In this document: one piece after another, positions 1 to 12,470 of the stretch
Position numbering within the stretch: the stretch's first letter is position 1
How the letters are laid out: every line of letters begins with the position of its first letter
The notes under the pieces: model-generated
Told to the model about the DNA's origin: nothing
What the model saw: only the letters and a program-made list of their open reading frames with translations
Databases searched by the model: none
NCBI GenBank assembly: GCA_028023455.1
Contig: JAQFVV010000023.1
Coordinates: 2,285,501-2,349,500, forward strand
Length of the DNA: 64,000 nucleotides
From: Epiperipatus broadwayi
Lineage: Eukaryota > Onychophora > Udeonychophora > Euonychophora > Peripatidae
Reading direction: 5' to 3'
Position numbers and translations under genes: made by a program

Positions 1-147
1 TATGCAGAAGATTTGGATAAAGAATTTATGTCAGTATACTTATACAAAAAGTGGGATGATTGTGTTAGGAGAGTTGTTGAGTGTTATAGTGGCAAGGAAT
101 GGGATAGAAGAATATATGCATTAATAAAAAATATGTCATTGGAGAGA
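1..147 (+). pseudogene. ORF fragment at left window edge, unidentified
   Basis: Frame 1 is open from the first base to a TAG at 145-147. It reads as a charged, coding-like stretch containing KKWDDCVRRVVECY and KEWDRRIYALIKNM. The composition is far less A/K/N/I-monotonous than surrounding chance ORFs, which is why I list it. The start lies outside the window. Downstream (148-360) all frames are closed. It could be the end of a transposon-encoded protein or a host exon; I recognise no family and assign no function. Confidence 0.3.
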
Positions 148-375
148 TAGAAAACTAGTATGGAAAGTAACCAGTTTAAATAAATATAGAAGTAAAAAGA
201 ATATTGAGTGAGAGTTAATTTATGATAATAGCAAGGAAAGTAATTTACTGTTTAAGGCTCGAAGTGGATCTTTAGCAACAAGAGAATATAAATGTAAATG
301 GAAAACTATGGGTGATTTAGTCTGCAAGTTATGAAATAAAATGATATGGAGATAAATGTTTCATCCTTTATGAAG

Positions 376-1121
376 TAGATGAAATACACAGGCTTATATA
401 TACCTGTGTCTATATATGTAATAGACAGGGTATGAGCACAGACTTTCGCATGACCCACCACTCTCCACACTATCTCATAACACTGATACACCTGAACACA
501 TATATGTCAAAAAGATAAATAATCACCAATATACATATTTCATGCTAAACCAGCAATCATCAGTTGGTCCAGATTACCATCTCTACGCATATATGCTACA
601 AGTGCTCAGATATATATTAAGATAGCAAATCCTCCTACTTAATGGACAGGCTTCAATGTACTCCACACTCCAACTCTTCAACTGTCCATCCAATTGAAAA
701 TCTGATGATGGAACGCTCAAAGGCCACCCTTAGACCGAGATTGTTGTCACACCCATGTTGACCTAAAGGTCAATCTGACCTCTCATGTACAGGACATAAG
801 ACCTTTAGGTCAACATGGGTGTGACAACAATCTCAGCCTAAGGGTAGCCTTTGAGCGTTCTATCATCAGATTTTCAATTGGATGGACAGTTGAAGAGTTG
901 GAGTACCTTGAAGCCTGTCCATTCAAGTAGGAGGCTTTGCTATCTTAATATATATATATGAGCACTTGTAGCATATATGGGTAGAGATGGTAATCTGGAC
1001 CAACTGATGATTGCTGGTTTAGCATGAAATGCGTATATTAGTGATTATTTATCTTTTCAACATGTGTGTTCAGGTGTATCAGTGTTATGAGATAGTGTGG
1101 AGAGTGGTGGGTCATGTTAAA
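376..1121. mobile_element. Head-to-head dimer of a ~350-bp retroposon (family A), foldback
   Basis: Left arm (about 449-770) and right arm (801-1117) are near-perfect reverse complements around a 30-bp loop at 771-800. The whole insertion is bounded by a 13-bp direct repeat, ATCCTTTATGAAG, at 363-375 and 1122-1134, which I read as a target-site duplication. The left copy carries an extra end (376-448) absent from the right copy. A single copy of the same family sits at about 3687-4061. Two copies inside one target duplication indicates a single insertion event of a dimer rather than two independent insertions. No ORF is present. Confidence 0.75.
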
Positions 1122-1134
1122 ATCCTTTATGAAG

Positions 1135-3671
1135 GAAAACATTGCAAATATTTTCAAGAAAAACTATCATAAGTAAAAACTAATGGAAAGTATTTTTTTA
1201 GAAAAGCGTATGCATAAAACCTGAATTATATAAGGTTATACGCGTTCGTAAAAATTATGTAAAACTGATAATTTAAGCAATAATGGAAATAGCTATAATT
1301 GGATAATAAATAGTAAATTATCCTGAATAATAAACTTATAAAGAAATGGATTATAAATGAGAAATTACTGAACTTATGGAGACAGAAATATTTTAAAATT
1401 GCGCAAAAAGTTTTATCCGGATTGCCCGTAATTAAGTTACCGGGACATGATGCATCACCAAGCTGATTCAGGATCCTATGGATAGAAGCTTCGAGTTATT
1501 ATTTTTCAACATTATGATTTTATTATTATTTTAATAATCATTGTTCTGGATAATAGAAACTATAAACTATTATTCTATAAACTTTTCCAGAATGGATCAG
1601 TGATTATTTTTATTAATTTTCCAAGATTCAGACATCATAATTTTTTTTTTATTATTCATTTTAAAACTTTGTTCATCGCACAGGAAGGATTTACAATGCA
1701 TGTGCAAATTCGGGGTGGTTGTTCATTGTCAAGCAAGAGAAACTTAGCAACGGTTGGGGGTTTTAAAAGCTCTTAGGAGAACTTTTTTTTAAAAAAAAAA
1801 GAACTCTCGGGAAAATAAAAACATTTGAACTTTAGAAAGTACATTCGTCAGCTGAAGATATACATAATTATGGTTTTGACTTATTTTATTAACTTTTAAA
1901 GTGTAATATTATTTTAATTAGAAGAGTAGAAACATGAATATTAATTTAGTATTAATGATGTTATAATCTTATAGTAAAATAATTTGGTAATTTAAATAAG
2001 TTAACATTTTAAGTGTAAAAGTATGGATGTATTTCATGTATGCAATGTTTTATTTAATTAATGGACATAAAGACATCATAAATGATGACAAGTTGATATC
2101 ACTTAGATCATAGTTGTGAATATTGATATATTTTATGATGTTTTTTTTTTCTTTTTTGCAGATTGCCAATGAATATAATATATGGAAGTATGAATGTTAA
2201 GTTATATGTAAACTCATTTGTACAACACATTTAAATTATGAGATTAGGATTTATTTCTGGGAATATGCATACTTTAATTTCATATTAGTAATATAACACA
2301 ACATGATGATGAAGTTATATGATTCTTTTAAAAACTTTTAATATTATTGGATATTCAAAGTATTTATATGACTAGTTTGTATGTGTTTAAGAATATGAAT
2401 AAGAAAGTAAAGTAGACTTTTCTTGTAGATTAGTGAGATCATTCTAATTAAAATTGAATTTTGTTTATTATTTTGAATATGTGAACTAGTCATTTGTCGG
2501 TGTAAGATTTGATAAATCTATTAGGAAATGTTGACAGGATAGTGACTTTGGGAGTAATCTGGAGAACATGAAACCAAAGAGATGATATCAATGTAGGATG
2601 TATTAGGAAAATAGAAATAGTATTTTTGTAATCTTATTAAGTATACAGTACAGTTAACAATGCCCTGTAACTGATATATTTGTGGGCAGTGTCTATTTTC
2701 TTTAAGTATTGATGTTTTAATAAAACTGAAGGAATAGCTTTGACATCACTATTAGTAGTGGAGGGCATTAGACAGAAAGGTCATGCCTCTATTTTTTTAT
2801 AGATACACTGTGCCATGGTATTTTTATCCAATATGTACTATGAGTTAGACTCTAGTTTTTCTTCCCTAGGCCTACACATCTATTCTCTATCTCGATTTCC
2901 AAAGTAACTACATTGCACATTGTTGTATATTTTGTAAAGAAATAATAAATAATTTAGAATTTAAGATATGTTATTGAATGAATAAGATAAGTTCATTTAC
3001 TTGTAAGAAGGAGTAGAGTTTGTGCAAGTTGAAATTGAAATCCAATGGACCCAAAATAATAAAGAATCATAAAATATGTTCTAAATTTATTTTTGGAAAT
3101 AAAATAAATTTTAGGAATAAAATAAAGCAAAGTTGTTCTTTGAAATGTTAAATAACTTTTAAATATTTTATTTCATTTTTTGAGTATTGCATATTTTTAT
3201 GATATGATGTTATAAAGCAAAAACAATATAAAATAAGCATAGGTATAATTTTATATGTATTTAAATAATAAGGAATACATCAATGATTACAGCTATTCAG
3301 TATTAGAGTAATGTTAAATAGTATATTGTGTTTAATAATCATAGTATAGCGAACAATGATGTCCACATAGTCTAGTAATAAATTAACAGTAGATATTTTA
3401 TATAGTATTTTTTAACATTGCAAAATGAAAATTGTTTAGTAAAAAGATCCATACTCGATATTATTATTTTTGTGTTTTCCGTACTATGTTTCAATGTATG
3501 TTTTAAAAGGAAGCATAGTGAAATAATATTTAAAGATATGATATGTTAAAATAAGTATAACGAAATTTAATTTCATCATAAAGAATGATCTCAAAGAGAT
3601 AAATAAAATTGTATTGTTTATTATTATTTTTAAGTCAGAATGAAGACTTAAATAGATTCTCTGCTGTTTTA
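1135..3671. other. AT-rich intergenic DNA, no gene seen
   Basis: Mostly A/T-rich sequence with homopolymer runs. I see no ORF with coding character, no tRNA-like sequence and no clear repeat boundary. A moderately GC-richer patch near 1410-1490 has no recognisable content. Confidence 0.5.
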
Positions 3672-3686
3672 ATAACTATAATTAAT

Positions 3687-4061
3687 ACACAGGGTATGAG
3701 CACAGACTTTCACATGACCCACCACTCTCCACACTATCTCATAACACTGATACACCTGAACACACATATGTTGAAAAGATAAATAATCACCAATATACGT
3801 ATTTCATGCTAAACCAGCAATCATCAGTTGGTCCAGATTACCATCTCTACACATATATGCTACAAGTGCTCAGATATATATTAAGATAGCAAATTCTCCT
3901 ACTTTAATGGACAGGCTTCAATCTACTCCACACTCCAACTCTTCAACCATCCATCCAATTGAAAATCTGATGATGGAACGCTCAAAGGCCACCCTGAGGC
4001 CGAGATTATTGTCACACCCATGTTGACCTAAAGTCAATCTGACCCCTCATGTACAGGACAT
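3687..4061 (-). mobile_element. Family A retroposon, single copy with 15-bp target duplication
   Basis: This matches the left arm of the dimer at 376-1121 through most of its length. It is flanked by a perfect 15-bp direct repeat, TAACTATAATTAATA (about 3672-3686 and 4061-4075; the edge may shift by one base). A duplication of this length is typical of LINE-mobilised retroposons (SINEs), not of DNA transposons. I infer minus orientation from the dimer, where the extra end lies on this side. No pol III A/B box was identified, so calling it a SINE is an inference. Confidence 0.7.
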
Positions 4062-4075
4062 AACTATAATTAATA

Positions 4076-5150
4076 AGAAATGTATAATGGTGCAAGTTTA
4101 GAATACCAAGTGTAAATATTGTAAATAAATTATTTTATTTTATTGTTATAATAAAACTTTGTTAAATTTGTTTTTTCAAAATTTGTGTGTTCAGACTATT
4201 TTCTTTCCCATTACAATGCATTAAAAAAAAAAAAATTGAATTAAACATAACATTTTGCACAGAAATAAATAAAGTATTATTTTTAAGAATTCTAATATTT
4301 TCTTGGAATTTATTTATTTAAGTAATCACATTTTACGTTATCTTATGGTCATAAATTGATTATTATAAGGGTACATCAAAATATATGCTATCTGTTGCCA
4401 CACACATATTTTTCAGATTATAAAATTTTACCACATATTTATTATGTTATTATATGAAGATAAAGATTATATTATAGTATTTTCTTCTTATTATTATTAT
4501 GGTAATAAAAAATGATAGTGAAGGGAAAAAGATATATAAAATTAGTCCATCCAATGAAGAATATTATTATTATTATTGGTTCGGTGTAGTAGAGTATGAC
4601 ATAAAATCCCTTATCATGTTTTACTACAGTAATTTTAATTAAATTAGAATAGTTTTATGAACCTGAGATTTTATTGAGCTACATTATTATAGATAAAAGG
4701 ATTAAAATTTAATTATTAGTTTAATCTTAAAGAGTAGGATTTATTAAAGTCATAAGAATACTATAAGTTTATTTATTTGAGATAGTAATAGGGGGGATAG
4801 TGTTCTTATGCCAGTGAGATAGTATCCTGTGGGATATTGGCTCAATGTAATCTTTCTTGTCATCTGTATTTCACTTCCAAGTCTCATGATATAATAAATA
4901 TTTATTTATTTTTAAAACTGAACCTTTTCATTATTTTGCTAGTAGAATGTTTTAATATAATGCAGGATATTTTATTTATCAATTATTTGCATTTAACCAA
5001 ATGTAATCATTAACTGAGCTAACCCATTTTATTTCATATTATATTGCCTGGAAGTGAGACTACACATGCATAAGGTTAGATTTAGATGGCATGATATGTA
5101 GTTTAGGAACACGCAGATCGATTAGGTTAGAATATATATGTATATGTGTG
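4076..5150. other. AT-rich intergenic DNA with short ATT microsatellite
   Basis: Nothing coding is visible. A short (ATT)n tract lies near 4562-4578, and 4790-4870 is slightly GC-richer without a recognisable feature. Confidence 0.5.
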
Positions 5151-5685
5151 TGTCTTATTAGAGCTTTAAAGGTGGTTGGAATTAATGATTAGTTTTGATT
5201 GTAGTTTTAAATTATTATTCATCATTTTATTCTTTATTGATTAAAATAATTTTAAAGGTTAAAATCAGCAATCTCTTTAATTTTATTATCCCTTTGAATG
5301 AATACCTGTATACATAATTTAATTATTTTCTAAATAGAAATTTGAAACTCCTACCTTAGTATGAGTAATTATAAACTCAAGATGGGTGTTGGTGAACCAT
5401 CACTGACCCTGGCACCCATAGAAAACAATAAAAACTGTTATGTTTCCAAACAAATATAACTAATAACAGTAAATTTCTATTAACCTAGGGGCAATCATGT
5501 CTTCATTGGTAAAAAGAGAGTATTAATTATTAAAGAATATTATTTGGCTATGCTAATATTAAATGTTAAATATATTATTGCAATCCCTGATTAATTATCA
5601 GTTGGTCAAATTGAATACTTAGCTTCTTTATGATGTAATTAATATTAACATATCTATTTAAGATACATGAAAACAAACAATTATG
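5151..5685 (+). repeat. 5' LTR
   Basis: Direct-repeat partner of 9140-9615. It begins with TG and ends just before the primer binding site. Shared blocks include TGGAATTAATGATTAGTTT, the segment around AATCAGCAATCT, and the tail near ATTAATATTAACA. The exact 3' edge is uncertain by about 15 bases. Confidence 0.7.
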
Positions 5686-5688
5686 GTA

Positions 5689-5707
5689 TAATGGCACCCA
5701 ATGTGGA
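5689..5707 (+). other. Primer binding site, tRNA-Lys type (decayed)
   Basis: TGGCACCCAATGTGGAGC differs by a few transitions, at CpG or GC positions, from the classical 18-nt sequence complementary to the 3' end of tRNA-Lys. It sits immediately downstream of the inferred 5' LTR, as expected for the minus-strand primer site of an LTR retrotransposon. Confidence 0.65.
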
Positions 5708-6059
5708 GCTACAAAAAAAGCCCATGACTGGAGAAAAGTTAGAATCATTTTGCAAATTTAAAAACAAAAGAAAAAGCAAGTACAATTTTTTCTTTGTATA
5801 TTAGTTTTTAAGAATGTTTATTCAATGAATGTATTCATAGAAGGGGTTAGTTAGACAAATAGTCAGGGAAATTAGAAATCAAGGAGTAAATATGGCAGTA
5901 GGGGGTAGGGAAATCAGTGAGCATTACCCTAAAAAAGAAATTTGAAAGTGTAAATAGTTAGAGAATTAATTTTTAAAAAAAATTGTTTGTGACTTTTACC
6001 AAGAAAATAATAAATGTATATATGTGTTATAAAAAAGTATAATATCAAGGCATATAAAC

Positions 6060-7010
6060 TAAGGAAAGGAGGAAAAACAAGTAGTAATAAGATGTCAGAG
6101 GACAGTGATAGAGACAAAAGATGATAATGCTCCAGTAATGCTAGAAATGTTTAAAGAACTAATAAAGAAATTTAAGAGTGAAATGAAGGAATTCAAGTAA
6201 ATGAAGGAATTTAAAAAATGAAATGATAGAAATCAAGATTGAATTGAAAGAAATGAGAGTTAAAAATCCTTTGAATGGGGGATATTATAGAACATAAGCT
6301 AGCTAGTAGAAAAAGTTGAACAGGTGGAATCAGTGATAAATGACCAGAATAAAGAGAATGAGGAGAAAGTTCAAGATATAGGAAGACAGAGAAAGAAATA
6401 TATAAAGTTCATCATGAACAAGATTACTTCATTTAAAATGTACAAGCTGAAGTAAACAACTTGGCACAACAAGTTAAAAAAAACGAAGTCAACAGGAAGG
6501 CTGGAGTATATAACCATAAAAAAGCAAAAAAACATACCAGTTCAGTTAATCAATTTTTAAAAGTGATGATCTATGGTCATGAGGGTGAATCATTCACAGA
6601 ACATATGTCAAAGAAATCAAGATGGTGGTAGCAATAAGCCACCTACAGGGGCAGCACAAGCTTAGTGGGAATTTTTATTTGAGAAATCAGTCGACTTTGT
6701 ACCATATGAACAGGCTCTAATGAGATGTTACTGGAATGAAGATCACCAAAAAAGTATAAAGCATAGAGTGACTCAAGAAAAAATCTGAACAGAGAAACCA
6801 TATATGCCATTTTTCAGAAAACAAGTTGCCAAACTATGGGCATTAATGATATGCCCACTTACAGAAAAACATTATTAAAATAGTGGAACTAATAAGTATT
6901 GGTAGTGAAACAATTGAACAGAAGGCTGAATTATTCAGTGCTTTCAACAACAATAAGTCTGGCAGTGAGGAGCCAGTATCAAAATCTGAGAACAAGTTTC
7001 AAATCAGAAA
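6060..7010 (+). pseudogene. gag-like remnant of the LTR retrotransposon
   Basis: Translation across frames gives a lysine/glutamate-rich coiled-coil-like N-terminal part (about 6130-6420). It is followed by a capsid-like segment near 6650-6780, containing GAAQA(stop)WEFLFEKS and PYEQALMRCYWNEDHQKS. The A-x-x-W(W)...F-x-x-Y/F...Y pattern is typical of Ty3-type gag capsid. Further open pieces (KLWALMICPL, EQKAELFSAFNNNKSGS) follow. Several stops and frameshifts make it non-functional. It lies between the primer site and the 3' LTR in the sense orientation, which supports the call. Confidence 0.6.
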
Positions 7011-9139
7011 GAATAATTACCAAGTTAAGGCTCTAAGGGCCTAAAAGATCTATGTAATTCAGGGTATACTAAAAAGGGTAAGAAGTCTCCAGGTGATGTA
7101 AAAAGACAAGGACCCATATACCAACATGAAGTAAATAAAAAAGAATCCTGTTCATGGTCTCTGTCTCCAGGAGAGAAATTTAAAGCTTGGGATGGGTCCC
7201 AGAGAAAGCCTTGGACATTTAAATGGAGAGACTGGTGAGACCAGCAATAAGTGTTCAAGGGCTCCATCACCTCAGCCATCTTCGAGATATAAGATCAGAT
7301 AATATAGGTATATAAATCCAGATAACCCACACCCTGAAGACCAAGTATATGTCCAATGAAAGGAATGAAGAGAAAAAGGATAATGGACAAATAATTTAGT
7401 TCTTATGGGCTTATGTATGAGCTGGGTTTCAGTAATAGTGATGACGGTGTTGTTGTTAGTGTTAGCAAAGCAATATGATCATTTCAGTTTGGAAGTTTAT
7501 AACTCCACATTACATACTCATAGGAAATTTATCCAGAATGACCTCTAAGTATCAAGGTAGCAAGAATTCAGAAATTGCTGAAGGCAAAAAAAAACAAAAG
7601 GACTAGGAACCATGAGCCTATAAGACTCTCAGGAATTTATTGAGTAAGACTATAATGTAATAGACCTAGTTTTCCTTAATTCCTGCTGGGTGCCATGTAC
7701 ATTATAATGTGCAAAGTGAAATCACTCTCATTGATTGCAATGCAGAAAATATAGCTGACCTACAGTGTCTCTATACTTATTATTTATGTGAAGCCAGTTT
7801 ATATTCTTAAAAAATTGCCCAAACAAATACATATAAATTGTTCCTGCCTATAAGTCAGTATATGACCCAAAGAATATATTAACTATAAAAAAGAAAGAAA
7901 AAAAATCTTTTATATATTTGATTTTTTTTTTTTTTGGTTTATTTTGTAGTTAAGAAAAATCCACTTCAATCACTGATTTTGATTCTTCCTCTCTACTAGG
8001 ATATGTACTATTTTAAAGTATAATACATATGGGTGCTCAAAGGGGAAAGGGAGATTACTTAAGTAATTTATTATTTTTGTAATGATTAATCATTTTTGTA
8101 ACGATTAATCATAAAATATATATATATGATTATATTTAGAAAATTTATTTCTCATTTATTTTCACTCTAATTAAAGCTGGTGATGAGTGATTATTTACAA
8201 TATAATTATTTCAGAGGAATGTGTACTTTAATCACATAAGAAGTAAAGGAATGTAAAGAAATTATATAAATGTTACACATATAATTTTATCATTTTATTT
8301 GTATTTTCTTTTTTTTTTGTAAAAGTACACCATTTATTCAGTGATGAAACATTGTTATTGCGTACTAAAGTTGGAAAATGTTATATAAACTTTGTAAACA
8401 GTTTTAAAAGAATTAGTAAAAAAAAAAAAAAAACAGGTGTGAACATGAAATTTTTAGAAATAGAATTAAGGTGAATTTAAACATGCACAGAAGCTAGTGA
8501 TGTGGGCAGTGATATAAAAATAAAAACTCCAGAGAACAGTTTATTATGATTACTATTATGACAATTATGATTATTATCATCGAGTGCTAGGACATTTTGA
8601 AAAGCATGGTGTAAAAGAGAATATATATACAGTGAAATGTTAACAATGTATATAATACAGTAGAAACTTTTGGCTTGGGCGAAGTGAGAGAAAATATGTG
8701 ATGATTCCCTACACATTCATAGATTATACTTGCTTACCATGCCACCGTAGTGCTACCTTGATGTTTGCCACTCTATATGTGAAACACCTAAGATCACACA
8801 TACACACAGCTGTGGGAAAGATCAAACCACACTAGATCTTGAAATATGAAATCCATGATTATAGTAAATATCTTAAATCCGTATTTTGATGCTACAAACT
8901 AAAGAACTATTTTGGTAAGAGAATAAGAACTTAATAATTATCTGCTTATGAAATTCTTGGTAAAACATTGCTAAAAAAATAAAAGACTTTGATTTTAAGA
9001 GCTCTCATAATAACTCATAATACCTGTAAGAATATGTATAATCTCTATAAATTATCTTAGTTTTATGTTAGATATATATTCTATTTATTAAATTAGTAAT
9101 AAATCATATTAATTAATTTGTAAGTATCATATAAGTATA

Positions 9140-9615
9140 TGTCTTATTAGAACTTTAAAGGTGATTGGAATTAATGATTAGTTTAGATTGTAGTTGTTTT
9201 TTTAATTCGTCATTTTATTATTTGTTGATTAAAATAATTTTAAAAATTAGAATCAGCAATCTTTTTAATTTTATTATCCTGTTGAATGAACACCTTCTAA
9301 ATAGAAATTTGAAACTCCTACCATAATATGAGGCACTGGTACCCATAGAAAACAATAAAACCATCAACTTTCCTAAACAAATATAGTTAATAACTAAACA
9401 TTTTCTATTAGTCTAGGAAAATTTGGATGGCCAGGAAATGTAATCATGTCTTTATTGGTAAAAAGAGAGTATTAATTATTAGAGAATATGATTTGGCCTT
9501 GCCAGTATCAAATGTCAAATATATTTATAAAACCTCTGATTAGTTATTAGTTTATCAAAATGAGTACTTAACCCCTTTAAGATGTAATTAATATTAACAC
9601 ATCTATTTAAAAAAT
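9140..9615 (+). repeat. 3' LTR
   Basis: Diverged direct repeat of 5151-5685, starting TGTCTTATTAGA and losing similarity after CATCTATTTAA. No clear polypurine tract remains upstream. Confidence 0.65.
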
Positions 9616-10423
9616 TAAGAGAGGCAATGTAAGAGATAGGAATAGATGGAAGGTAAAAAGAAAAGTCTTTAAATAGTCACTGAAAATTCATTTTCCATTG
9701 AATAATAATAAAAAAGAAGACATTACTCAACTACTTGCCAACCATCAGATGGTAAGACTTTTATTTTTTTCAATTTTTTTTGCTCCTAAGAATACTAGAT
9801 ATCCATTTAGATAACTAGGTGGTTATAGATTGGTCTGAAAGAAAATCCAAAGCCAGTTTGAAATCTGAAAAATGTTGTTTTCACTTTTCTGAATTTGAAT
9901 TATGGATAATTGATGTATGCTAATCATTACATCACAATGTCCCTTTAAAGATGTAAAATAATCTTTAAAAAGATTAGATATGCTTTTGTTTAAAGCAGAC
10001 ACTAAAAACAATATTCTAAATAGGTTCCATGGTTTTTGAAAGATTATTGAATACAAGAAGGATTATACATATATATATACATATTATGTCTGACAATAGG
10101 AGAAATAAGTAGACAATAGAGTATTAACTCTTGATCATCATCAGTGGTTGTTTATAATTATCTTAACAATTTATTCTAGTATCTTGGTATTTAAAGCTGC
10201 AAGATAAACTTTTCATCACAAAAAATGCAAGCAAAGTATTATTTGTCATAATAATGTTAAGAACTGCATTAAATTGTGGTATTGTTCAAATTCCAAAATC
10301 ATCATCAAAAAAGTTCAATGATAAATTTAAAATGAATACTCAAAATTCATTTCATAGATTATTTGTTTCACAAAACATCATGTGATCATTACTTCATATG
10401 CTTACACAGGCTGTATTATCATA
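9616..10423. other. AT-rich intergenic DNA
   Basis: No supported gene or repeat. The open frames here are short and of low complexity. Confidence 0.45.
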
Positions 10424-10792
10424 ATATCAAACTCCATACAGTATTGCCACTAAGGGTAAGCCATTGTTATCAATGGATGCAAGAAGGTTTGTGCATAAAA
10501 TCCCTATCTAATGCCTACTCATACAATATCCCCAGACTAGTTTCAAACTTGTGGCTTTCATCAGTGATGAACCCTGAATTTGAAAGCACTTCATCTAGAT
10601 CTATAGATCTTAAATCTAGATGATCTAGATACAGTGCTCTCAAATCCAAGCTTCCTCACTGATGAAAGACACAAACTAAAAACTAGTCTGGGGATATTGG
10701 ATGAGTAGGCACTAGATAGCAATTTTATGCAAAAACCTTGTATCAATTGATTATGAAGGCTTGCACTTGGTGGCAATACTGTATGAAGAGTT
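10424..10792. repeat. Foldback repeat, family F1 head-to-head dimer
   Basis: The arms 10424-10605 and about 10620-10792 are inverted copies of a short dispersed sequence whose end reads roughly GGCAAAACTCTCCATACAGT in better preserved copies (52.7, 57.7 and 61.2 kb). The centre is a cluster of AGATCT/TCTAGAT motifs. Short open frames on both strands are by-products of the palindrome, not genes. Confidence 0.75.
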
Positions 10793-12250
10793 TGCTATTG
10801 CAAAAGGTAGAAAACTTAATTATGGGAAAAGAAATAAAGTTATGGAAAATGAATATAAATAAAATAAATTTAGCTACATAAGAATTAAAAAGATATATAA
10901 AATGTAAAAAATATCCAGTATAATATTAGAAAAAGTTTATTATTTGAGGTAAGGACAGGAAGGAGACTAAAAATGGAATAAGAATTTAGACTAGATACAG
11001 TTTGGGTGAAAATAGAGAAATTAGAATATTTATTTTTGAAATATAGATGGTTGAAAACTAAACAAAAGTTATTTTTGGAATGGAAAATAAAGGCAAGATG
11101 AATGAAACATAGATGTTTAGATTAAATCTTTATAATGAAAAATGAATATGTAGAAAGAATATTGGAATTAAGGAAACAGTTTATAATAAGATGGAATAGG
11201 AGACTAAAAAGAATGTGTCACTTATCACAGATAATTTGACAACTGTATATTGAAAAGATAATAAATAAAAAGAGAGCTTTTAAACATATCTTGTTTTATG
11301 CGGAGAATGAGGAAGTCATTTCAATTGCTATAACTTTTCACATCATAAATTGTGTGAATTATGGTATTTTTATCTGGAATAGTTTAAACAATCATATTGG
11401 CTTTTTTATTTTTTTAGGAAATTTTTTTATATTTTTTTTTCATATTTTTTTTTATTAATGAAGATTTTATCATATGAGTATTGCATAATTCAGAGTGAGT
11501 GTTTTTAAATACAGATAGCACTGCAGAAACTGTCTAGCATTGGTTAGTACTCATTTACTGTATATGAGTTTCATTTAGTATTGTGCAATCTTTAATTTAG
11601 TATTTATTTGTATCACTAACACAAATATTTAACTTTAGCAGTAAAACTATTTCTAGAGTAGGAGTTTATGAGCATCCCTATCATTACAAATTGTTTATAA
11701 CCACTGTATCAGTTTGGAATAAAATCAAGTAATTTGCTTTGCTTGTTGAAATGTCTCTTATAACCATTTTACTCATAAATCTTATCCCTTTGTTTTCTAT
11801 AGTTAGGCCAAACTAAGGAATATATTCAGAAAAATTTACATTAACAAATCAGTACTATATCAGACATGTAAGGCAGCTGATCATTTAAGATGAGGTCTTA
11901 CAGTGTTGTATTTAAATAATGTATTTTTAAAAACTTCTATTCATACAATGTGTCACACTTCCTCTTTATTTTCAGAGAACAAAATGGATCAATTCAATCA
12001 TTGGTAGCAACTATCATAAGTCAACTCAATTTTTTTTACTGATTTATTATTTCTCGTAAAATATATTATGGGACATAGTCATCTGAATTCATAAATTCCT
12101 AGCATTAGCATATCAGCAGTAAAGTACCAAATACATTTCAAGCTTTTAATAAAAAAATCTGTTAAAATAAAACAAATTATATATAAACTAATAAAATATC
12201 ACCAGAGTTCTATATTTTCAGATTGTGTTTGGCTTTTATAAATACGCATT
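10793..12250. other. AT-rich intergenic DNA
   Basis: The purine-rich segment 10800-11290 has scattered open codons but no family resemblance that I can support. The rest is featureless. Confidence 0.4.
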
Positions 12251-12470
12251 TCATCTCAATTCCATCTCAGCACAACCATTCGCCAGTGCATAAACTCAGA
12301 CCACCATTTCTCACTATGCATACAGTTCATGAATAAATTCATTCTTCAGAAGTTTTATATCTCAAACTCATCTGAAAAAGAAAGCCTGTTCATGAAATCT
12401 ATGCATAGTGAGAAGGAAAAGTCTGAGTTTCTGCACTGGCAGATAGTAGTGGTGAGATAGCATTGAGATG
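12250..12470. repeat. Foldback repeat (separate family)
   Basis: About 12256-12340 and 12388-12465 are diverged inverted copies of each other. Matching blocks include CTCACTATGCAT with ATGCATAGTGAG, and GCCAGTGCATAAACTCAGAC with its partner GTCTGAGTTTCTGCACTGGC. The loop is about 45 bp. It looks like an old MITE or SINE dimer; no target duplication was found. Confidence 0.6.

Larger units (their letters stand above)
5151..9615 (+). mobile_element. Old LTR retrotransposon (gag-bearing, tRNA-Lys primed), degenerate
   Basis: Two diverged direct repeats of about 0.5 kb, both starting TGTCTTATTAGA and aligning through many indels, lie at 5151-5685 and 9140-9615 and serve as 5' and 3' LTRs. Directly after the first is TGGCACCCAATGTGGAGC (about 5690), a close match to the retroviral/Ty3-type tRNA-Lys primer binding site. 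Between them lie gag-like sequences (about 6080-7010). No intact protease, RT or integrase could be read, and the internal region (about 3.5 kb) is shorter than a complete element, so pol is deleted or unreadable. LTR divergence and many stops show an old, dead copy. The 3' boundaries are approximate, and I could not define a target duplication. Confidence 0.75.
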
